In this document: in pieces, positions 56,647-64,000 of the stretch
How positions within the stretch are numbered: position 1 is the stretch's first letter
Layout: each line of letters starts with the position of its first letter
Assembly (NCBI GenBank): GCA_015847255.1
Contig: JADLZK010011544.1
Coordinates: 177,917-241,916, forward strand
Origin: Hyparrhenia diplandra
Lineage: Eukaryota > Streptophyta > Magnoliopsida > Poales > Poaceae
Direction of reading: 5' to 3'
Length of the DNA stretch: 64,000 nucleotides
Notes under the pieces: model-generated
The model's input: the letters and a program-made list of their open reading frames with translations, nothing else
Databases searched by the model: none
Told to the model about the DNA's origin: nothing
Program-made: the position numbers and the translations under genes

Positions 56647-58839
56647 TCATGAAGCTCCACAACACCTTCACATTGGAGGCAGCAAAGAACAAATTGTCAT
56701 AACAATGCAAGGGACGCAAACTAAATTATGGTATGCCAGCAAAGAATTCAGAGACGAAAGGGGGAAAAACCATAGTCCCATCATACAAGAGTATCCTCAT
56801 TTTAACTACTAAAAGTGGGAGAGTTTATCCAATCAAAATATGCATTTCGTCATTCGAAGTCCTATAATACTACAATGCTATAATATTACACTAAAATCAT
56901 GCATATTCACGTAGTAGAACAAATAAACAACGTGTAGGTTATCAGTGGCGGCGGACCCAGCAGCTAGTCCAGATAGGCACCTGGAATCTGGCCCAGAAGA
57001 AAATTGTCCCAAACAAAATTAACTCTGAAATTTGTTCTTATTTTCCATGAAACTGAGGCATTACTTAAGAAATTGAGCTGGTTTGGTTAATTTATATCCC
57101 AGTGATAAGCATGAGACAAATTTTTTTTGACTAGGACTACCCTGATTTCCTGGGTCCGCCACTGTAGGTTATCATCCACAAATAACCATATTTAAGGCAT
57201 CATACATTGCACATGACACATGCAACAATTGGAATGTTATCAAAGAAAGGCATGCACAGTTTTGTAATGGAAATAGTTCTTGAAATACCAGACCTTTTAT
57301 ATCGCTTCTTAGAACCACATGGGCAGAGGGCGTTCCTACTTATTTGACCACTTTTTGCTAGATTGGTGTTGCCGACATCCACTGGTGTAGAACCCACTAG
57401 ATTTTGGAGCTAAAAATAGGTATGATTAGAAATATCAGACAGTGTAGAACAATCCAAAAAAAACTTTAAAAAGAACTATTCATGCAAGTTAATCAAGAAA
57501 ATCAAAATCGGATGTTAATATAAGAAAATTTAGAATCATATATTACCATCAAACACCTTTTCCCAGCCCAAGTTACATTGAGCTGTTTACAAAGTTTCTT
57601 ATATATATTCCAAAAAGCTGTTTACAATGAAGAGAACACTAAGAGTAGCATTTGCTAAATGGAGCAAGTCAGAAGTCAGATATATCAAACACGACCACAA
57701 ATATTCAAAAGAGTGAAAAAAGTGAAAAAAGTACCAAAGCATAACTAACCTGCTGACACTTGGATGTTCCGGTTGAGTAAGATGTTCAATGATGAATAAT
57801 CTCATAATGAGAAAAAAAAAAAGGCTAATGCACTTCCTTCTCCATCACAACATCACACCTCACTTTCTGTATGGTATAGTGTTCTTTATCCAGCTTAATG
57901 TGTGTATAATTTTTCATTAATCAAAACATGCTATGTACTTTATTGGTACTTTTATTTTTTATTTTACCTTCCCTCTGTTGCTGGTATGGGTTTAATTCTT
58001 ATTTTCATTATGTCCAATGCAATTAGTCCACTTCAATTCATAGTAGAATACATAACAAAATCAAACGAAAAACAATCCCCAACAGTCCACTAACATTTTG
58101 CACACAAGTATAATAAGACAACAGCTCGGTATCCTTCTCAGGCTTCCTAGAGTTACCTCATTAAATGTCTTGGGTACTGGCTTCCCTTCTTCCTTGAGCT
58201 TTTCAATCTTCTTATGAGCCTCTTTAGCCCATGTGTACTTGGCCAGAGTGTGCTCCACATCAGCAATCGTACAGTTGCAGTGCTTGCTTGCGTTAATCTT
58301 GTCAGTGTTCTGGAGTTTCTGTATAAAAATAAAAATTACGGTGCAGACAATTAGCAAGCACTATATCCAAAGAAAGGAAAGATAATCAGATCAGTTTATA
58401 CCTCCCCAGTGGGGTCGATGGTGCCGAGGTAACGCAGCACCGCGGAGTGCTTCTCTAAGGCGTTGACGACGGTGGACTCGCTGGCTCGCCCGGCGACGAA
58501 GTTCTTGAACGTCCCCAGCTTCCTCGCCGTCTCCATCGAGTCCGCGAACTCTGCAAATCAATCCGAAACCGAGGAGAGTCAAGCCGCCGCACCGCCACTA
58601 GCCAACCTAAAGGGAGCCGAAGCAGCGCTCGGGCATGTCGGGGACTTACTGATGAGGGTAAAGGAGGAGGATGCCTCGGAGCCCTCCTCGGGCTTCTTGC
58701 CAGTGATGGTGGACTTGATCTTGTCGAACCAGCCGAAGGACGAGAGATGCGGGGTCGAGGCGATGCCGCGGGAGGGCGTGAGGATGTGCATCGCCCGCCG
58801 GGAGGGCGTGAAGATGTGGAGCGCCTGGCGGGAGGCCAT
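56647..58839 (-). CDS. Small SEC-C motif protein, probably mitochondrial or plastid-targeted
   Basis: A 211-residue protein in five minus-strand exons: 58650-58839, 58402-58550, 58157-58318, 57294-57409 and 56647-56665. All phases agree and no frame errors were found. The ATG is at 58837-58839. The N-terminus (MASRQALHIFTPSRRAMHIL) is rich in R and S without acids, like an organelle targeting peptide. The middle (SFGWFDKIKSTITGKKPEEG, FKNFVAGRASESTVV, HCNCTIADVEH, WAKEAHKKIEKLKEEGKP) is helical and charged. The C-terminus is a SEC-C zinc motif, CPCGSKKRYKR plus CCG. The CCG lies in the last exon, only 19 nt long, after a 628-nt intron. SEC-C motifs bind zinc and occur at the end of bacterial SecA and other proteins. 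The exact role of this protein is not known to me. Confidence 0.85.
56944..57163. mobile_element. 220-bp MITE in the last intron of the SEC-C gene
   Basis: Flanked by the exact 10-bp repeat GTAGGTTATC (56934-56943 and 57164-57173). Ends: AGTGGCGGCGGACCCAG and CTGGGTCCGCCACT, inverted with one extra GC-triplet on the left. The size of the duplication suggests a Mutator-type MITE. Confidence 0.85.
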
Positions 58840-60820
58840 GGATTTGGATGCCGTCTCCGGTGAGCCGGCGGCGGCCAGGAGCGGTGGGGTTTCTTGCCGG
58901 CGGTTTATTGCGGCGACAGGGAGGAGAATAGGATGGGCTTCCAAGAATGCGAAAACCGCACAGTACGCACGTTTAGGCCTTTTTGACGGCCCAAGTGATG
59001 CTTAAAATGTTTAGTAGCGAGAAAATGCTCAATTTGCATCTTAGGGTCTTACAGTGAGACGATACCATCAAATCAAAGCAAAAAAGGATACCGATCCTAT
59101 CGATATTTTTTCCAATTTTGATACTCTTTTAAAACAAATTCTAGAAATAACACAGTTCATTTTTTTTCAACTAGCACATTCGCACCCAAGGATGAAACCC
59201 GCCGCACTCCAAGGCCCATGAAACGCCCACCTGACGTGGTAGGGGCTAATGAACCATACATGGGGCTAAAAAACATAATTACATAAAAATTTTAATGAGC
59301 CATAAATAAATAGACAAAACCTATAACCACAATTACTTACATTAAATGTGGCAATGTGCCTGTGTCAGGATGCTTTGGACTGGGAAACCTTGTCAGGCCT
59401 CAGTGACGTGGTAGGGGCTAATGAACATGAGGTCCTTTGATTAAACTTATCAGGACCATAGATCCTCCACTTCAATTTCGTCGAAGAATACGAACTTAAA
59501 AAAATTTTGTAGAATTTATCATGTAACGCCCTAAAAAGCATAATTACATAAAAATTTTAATGAGCCATAAATAAATAGACAAAAACCTATAACATATTAT
59601 AAAACAATTACTTACATTAAATTTGCTACATTCGTAGAAGCAATGTGCAACCAAATCTACTACACCTAAAGAGGACCCCGGATGCTTTGACTGGGAAACC
59701 TCGTCCAGCCTTCCACAATCTAAAAATGTTATTAGGGACTAAGAGGTCTAGAGGGACACCGACATCCTTGCTAGACACATTGGGGTACAATGGATTCGGG
59801 GGCTCCGATCCTTTTCTCTCCACTTCAATGAAAAAAGGGGAAAAGAATACATACATCTTCTATTTAACAAAGAATTTTGTAAGAATTTATCATGTAACAA
59901 ATTAATGAAAAATTGAACTAAACCATAATGCAACTACAAATAAGCAATGAACCATCATTTTATTATAACACAATTACTATACAATGCCATCTTGCAATTT
60001 GAAAAACACATCTCCCCTAACCTTAGCCATATATATGGAACTAAACTAACCAAATAGGATACTAATCTTACAACCGTAACCTAAACTTTAAATCCCACAT
60101 GGGGGTGTTAGAGGTGAGAAGAATCATTTTCGTGGGAGGCGCAACTCTTATTTGGCTTAATCATTTTTTTTTTTGCAATTTTGTGCACGTAATTTTTTTT
60201 TCTTTTTCCGGAAAACGTTATACTTCCTTTTGCAAGGTGGTCCCTCTAGATATCTTCGTCAACAATGGATGGACAAACAATAATAAACTTTGCTTATAAT
60301 TACCATTATAAAATGTGCTCTTTCCCTTTCTGTTAATATTAATAAGCATTATGCTGAAAATCTTGTAAGAGATTGACCGTATACCTTTATTTGTAGAGGC
60401 CGAAAATATATTCTTCTTTCTAAGAAAAAACAACTAACCTTTTGATCTTTTTTGGTGTGTGGGGGGTTGTCATTCTGCCATTGTTGAACATGGAAACAGT
60501 GCATGCACAAATGGTCCTAATGTCGGGTTATTCAACCACTCAGCAGCATGGTATCATGACAACTAAACCGTACGACCACTAATTAAGTAGCAAATTGCAA
60601 TTACATGGTTTCAGTTTCAGAGATATATAAACAGACGCCACACCATCAGATCATCAGATTCACAAAATTACATAACTGAGATGAAACCGGCAAATTCCAT
60701 TTCAAGTCGAACCGATAGCTAGCATGCTCCTATATACATATTGTCCGCTAACTAAGAAATGATGTCCAACTGAAGAACGACATGAAGACGTACGCATGCG
60801 CGGAACCGAGCCGGCGGGGT
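58840..60820. other. Region between the SEC-C gene and the next minus-strand gene
   Basis: It starts with the SEC-C gene 5' leader (GC-rich, to ~58970). A decayed repeat block follows at 59230-59720, listed separately, and then TA-rich DNA. An open frame at 59626-59856 overlaps the repeat and shows no domain. No gene is supported. Confidence 0.5.
59230..59720. repeat. Imperfect tandem repeat, ~265-330 bp spacing
   Basis: GACGTGGTAGGGGCTAATGAAC occurs at 59233 and 59404. CATAATTACATAAAAATTTT followed by AATGAGCCATAAATAAATAG occurs near 59273 and 59539. GGATGCTTT-GACTGGGAAACC occurs near 59369 and 59680. The order is conserved, so this is an unequal tandem duplication with later indels, perhaps of a retroelement piece. 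Confidence 0.75.
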
Positions 60821-61285
60821 CTAGTCGGTTCGTTCTCCAGGATGGAGGGCAAGCCTCTCCCGGGCGTCGACGAGCGCTTCCTCAAGATCGCCCCACACGG
60901 CCTCCAGCCGCTTCCGCTCCTTCTTGACGTCTCCGGCAGCGGCCCGGAGCCTCCTCCGGACGGCGCCGGCGCCCTCCCTAGTGTACGTGTCGTCTGCCAC
61001 AGGAACGACGGCAGGAGAGGCCGGTGTCGGCGGCGCCTTCCTTGGAGCACGCCGCTTGCCACGGGACGTCGCGGCGATCTGGTCTTCCAAGGTTTCGCGC
61101 TTGGAGGCCAGACGGGAGTGGGTCTGCTTGACGTCGAACAGAACGTACTCGATGTCCTCCGCGCGGGCATCCGGCGGGAGCCCGAGGAGCAAGCCCCTGA
61201 CGTCGTCGTCGGCGCGCATGGGCATGGTAAAGGGCGCGCGTGGCTGATGGGATGCTGCTGCCTCCGCCTTCACTACCGCCGCCAT
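60821..61285 (-). CDS. Uncharacterised intronless gene, 154 residues
   Basis: The ATG at 61283-61285 is chosen because it has a strong context (ACCATGGCG); the frame could be extended 17 codons upstream only from a TTG. Stop is TAG at 60821-60823. The protein starts MAAVVKAEAAASHQ. It has an acidic helical part (DDDVRGLLLGLPPDARAEDI, YVLFDVKQTHSRLASKRETL), a basic proline/alanine-rich middle (RGKRRAPRKAPPTPAS) and a charged helical C-terminus (VRRRLRAAAGDVKKERKRL, VWGDLEEALVDARERLAL). Heptad-like leucines suggest a coiled coil. No family is recognised. High GC and no introns are common in small grass-specific genes. A TATA-like box lies ~100 bp upstream. Confidence 0.6.
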   Translation of the reverse strand: MAAVVKAEAAASHQPRAPFTMPMRADDDVRGLLLGLPPDARAEDIEYVLFDVKQTHSRLASKRETLEDQIAATSRGKRRAPRKAPPTPASPAVVPVADDTYTREGAGAVRRRLRAAAGDVKKERKRLEAVWGDLEEALVDARERLALHPGERTD

Positions 61286-61386
61286 GGTAGTGAGTTGCAC
61301 GCGATCTATCGCGAGTTCGAGTGTGGCAACACACAAAATAAGTGCGGTGCGGCGTCTGTTGGCAGTGGTAGGTCCGTCCTCCGGTG

Positions 61387-61393
61387 ATAAATA
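61387..61393 (-). promoter_or_regulatory. TATA-like box of the small intronless gene
   Basis: On the minus strand the sequence reads TATTTAT at 61393-61387, about 102 bp before the ATG at 61285. This would leave a 5' UTR of roughly 70 bases. It rests only on position and sequence. Confidence 0.35.
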
Positions 61394-63269
61394 GACGGGA
61401 AATATCGAGTGTTAGTGGACGTTGTGCGTAGGAGATGACTGATATGATGATGCGGCGGTTATGCGTACGTGCACCGTCGTCGATGCATGTGTGGGAACTG
61501 GAACACCAAGGGGCCTGGGGCCGCGGATGCATATATCTCCTGGAACATTAAAAAATATTTACCGAAGGGGCCGGCAATTATATATTAAAATATAAAAATA
61601 TTTATGCTAAATAATTAGTATCATTGAAAAGATCTTTAAGTCTAGTTTTTTAATAAATTTATGAGATATAAATGTTGCACAAGACGTATTTTCTACAAAC
61701 CTAAAAGCTGTTAGAAAGTTGACCGACACGCACCCCAAAAACGACATCTAATAAGGGCAATGGTACGGCGAGGGGCGTCTGATCGCGTAGTAATTGCGGT
61801 TGCTTAATGATCTGACAAATCCACTGATTCGTTGCATGGTGACGACTCACGACTCTAGTGCTGCTCATTACTCGTACGATACAAATTTAGCATCTTCGTG
61901 TATATAGCTATGGGGCTGTTTGTCATAGCTTAGCTTTATCAATCAATGAAGTTATTTTTCCACAAGAGCTTCATGAGCCGCGCTCTATGGGGTCAAGTTA
62001 AGCTATTTTGAAAAAAATATTTGGCAAAACAACTTCACAAGTTAGACCGAAACAACTTTACCTGAAATAATTACCATTACACTCTTAGTTTTTTTCTTTT
62101 CTTTCATTCGATCTTCTTTCCTATCCATCGCAATCGCATCGGCACCCACATCCTGACGCCACGACTAGTGCCTGTGAGAAATTATGCTGGCACCCCACCC
62201 AGCGGCCCGGGCCTCAGCGGCCCGAGCAACCACAACGCCCAAGCTTGCACCTGCCCCAGGGCCAGTCGTGCGGCCCGAGCAACCACGGGGCCCAGGGGGG
62301 AAGGAGGCTATACCCAGGAACGAGAACGGTTCGGATTTTTTCTACTGTATTCGAGACTGAATTCGTTTAGAGGGGTTTAGATCCGTCCGTATTCGAGTCC
62401 CCAATACTGTACCGTATATGAATACTTAAATGGCAAATTTATGATGTCAATATCTAATTGTATCCTATCCGCTATGATTGACACTATCCGTATTCGAATC
62501 CTAATCCGAACAGAAATATAAAAACAAATGTGGTATCGGTAATATCCATTCGTATCCGATCCGTTTTCATCCATACCTATTTAACAATTTGCCCTTTTAT
62601 ATCAATGCTATGTGCTCAAATTTTGAATTCGTCTATCCGAGTGATGAAAAAAATATGGCTGGTTAAAACTCCTTTTGTAACTTTTTACTGTTTTACACCT
62701 CCTGACAGATGAAATATATTGTTTTGGATATTATATTATACCCTCTTAAAAAAAAATTTGTCACTGAGAATTCTCTAGTGTCGAAAACATAAGAAAAAAC
62801 AAAGATACTGATAAGTGATAAGGAAGTAACACATGTAGGAGTAAGAGACAAAAAGATGAGTACCTCACTTAAATTATAAGGATGGTTTCGAACCAACAAT
62901 GAAGGTGAGTTCTGTAGCATTGTTAAACTATTCTATCCATTACAAAATAAATGTCGCTATAATATTCTTACTGGTCAAGTTTTCTTGAGAATGAAGAGGT
63001 TTAATGGATAGAATCAGCAACGTTTGAATCTTAAATTAATATAAAAATAGATTAACGATCAATCGAATCTAATGGTACTAATTATGTACTATGAAATATT
63101 AACATTTATTATTGTAAAAAGTTCATATTAAAAATATTAATATTTTATTATATATATTTGGTCAAATGGTTAAAAGGTTTGATTTCTTAATTAGAAAGGA
63201 GCTTATATATTTTTTAAAGGAGTTTTTATAACTTATATTTTTTAAAGGGCTTTTGAGAAAGTCAACATG
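61394..63269. other. Gene-free TA-rich region
   Basis: Contains a CT/GC patch at 62140-62310 with CAGCGGCCCGGGC / GGCCCGAGCAACCAC repeated twice (near 62200 and 62268), and a stretch at 62320-62600 rich in ATCCGTATTCGA-type phrases, probably an old repeat. An open frame at 62168-62380 has no domain. No gene is supported. Confidence 0.45.
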
Positions 63270-64000
63270 GTTTTACAATGTTAGATGCTGGGTTTACCAG
63301 CTACACTTGCAACATAAGCAACAACATAGAAAAAGGTAAGTTCTCAAGCAACTCAAACAACCAAGTATCTAAATTTCTATTACATCCGTGGAAATCAACA
63401 TGCTAGCGGCCCAGGCGAATCAACCAAATACAAAGGTAATTAGCCTGGCTGGCAGCGGCCCCTTGTTGTGCAGCCCTCTGCGAGTTAGGTCCATCAAAGA
63501 TTTAGGGCTCTCCTGTAGGTGCCAGGTTTCTCTAATCACACTCCACACGAATTTGGCTAAATGACCTTTACACAAGATGTGATCTACAGATTCTGGGCCA
63601 TCTCCAAAACAACAATCCCCTGACCCTTTCCAGCCCCTCTTATTCAGGGATTGGGCCACCCATAGTTTGTTATTAAACACCTGCCATAGTAAATTTTTCA
63701 TCTTCAATGGAATTTTACACTTCCAGATATATCATGCCACCCTACTGGGCATCCCCTTATCAGTTATAAATCTATATAATAAATTTGTAGTATAGCTTTT
63801 GGACTTGTCCAGTGCCCACATCCCCATCCTTATCAACAGTGAGAACAACTTTTATTAATTCAGCTTCCAATTCTAGCCACCATTCAAATTCTCTACTAGA
63901 TAAGGATCTTTTTTAAAATCAATACACCATCCCTCGTCATCCCAACAGTCAGCTACCAAACACACTCAGGATCTCTAGCAAGAGCAAATAAATCTTCATA
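63270..64000 (-). mobile_element. 3' end of a LINE (minus strand), continuing past the window
   Basis: On the minus strand, frames between 64000 and ~63360 give the C-terminus of a plant LINE ORF2. It has an upstream DLFALARDPECV phrase, then the zinc-binding zf-RVT pattern: WKCKIPLKMKNLLWQ, NNKLWVAQSLNKRGWKG, CCFGDGPESVDHILCKGH and FVWSVIRETWHL. Stops and frame changes near 63950-63720 show that it is broken. A 3' UTR-like tail runs to about 63270; no poly-A end could be fixed. It is a different LINE from the one at 1531-8941 (similar domain, different sequence). Confidence 0.7.

Noticed and set aside
60782..61387. Plus-strand frame of 201 residues opposite the small gene
   Set aside because: It includes the promoter and leader of the minus-strand gene and has no recognisable motif. 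The minus frame has the better start context.
1..64000. CRISPR arrays, rRNA, tRNA and bacterial operons
   Set aside because: No regularly spaced repeats with unique spacers, no rRNA sequence and no convincing tRNA cloverleaf were seen by eye. The genes are intron-bearing plant genes. A tRNAscan run would be needed to exclude tRNAs fully.

Overview
This is plant nuclear DNA, most likely from a panicoid grass of the Andropogoneae type. The evidence is GT-AG introns, GC-rich first exons over TA-rich intergenic DNA, Stowaway-type MITEs (CTCCCTCC ends), plant L1 LINEs and single-copy plant genes. No prokaryotic, organellar or viral genes were recognised.

Layout. 1-21.4 kb holds a tandem array of three related genes for multi-span membrane proteins built from repeated PGG domains: the 3' end of copy A (3-629), copy B (11598-14350) and copy C (18621-21432), all on the + strand. 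B and C each carry five PGG units and no ankyrin repeats. A and B are separated by a 7.4 kb L1-type LINE (1531-8941) that sits inside an older Stowaway MITE and itself carries a 256-bp MITE. B's 3' end carries a small 5'-truncated LINE. Between B and C lies an unexplained GC-rich island (16196-17880).

22.5-26.6 kb (- strand) is a seven-exon nucleotide-sugar transporter-like gene. 29.4-32.0 kb (+) encodes a TMEM245-type membrane protein. 36.3-41.65 kb (+) encodes a C2-VASt-C2-GRAM-VASt lipid/membrane-contact protein. 46.3-54.5 kb (+) encodes a two-WW-domain, proline-rich FNBP4-like protein. 56.6-58.8 kb (-) encodes a small, probably organellar SEC-C protein. 60.8-61.3 kb (-) is a small uncharacterised intronless gene. 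The last ~730 bp is the 3' end of another LINE on the minus strand.

Apart from the PGG array, the neighbouring genes are unrelated housekeeping-type genes and do not form a pathway. The dominant themes are tandem expansion of the PGG genes, and nested transposon insertions whose target-site duplications can be read directly. A technical theme runs through the window: at least 15 one-base shifts, mostly in short homopolymers, break otherwise conserved exons in five independent genes and in both LINE ORFs. This looks more like residual long-read consensus error than mass pseudogenisation. Gene entries therefore give one span with exon coordinates and list each break. I did not find an obviously new molecular system; the ankyrin-less poly-PGG array is the best candidate for novelty.
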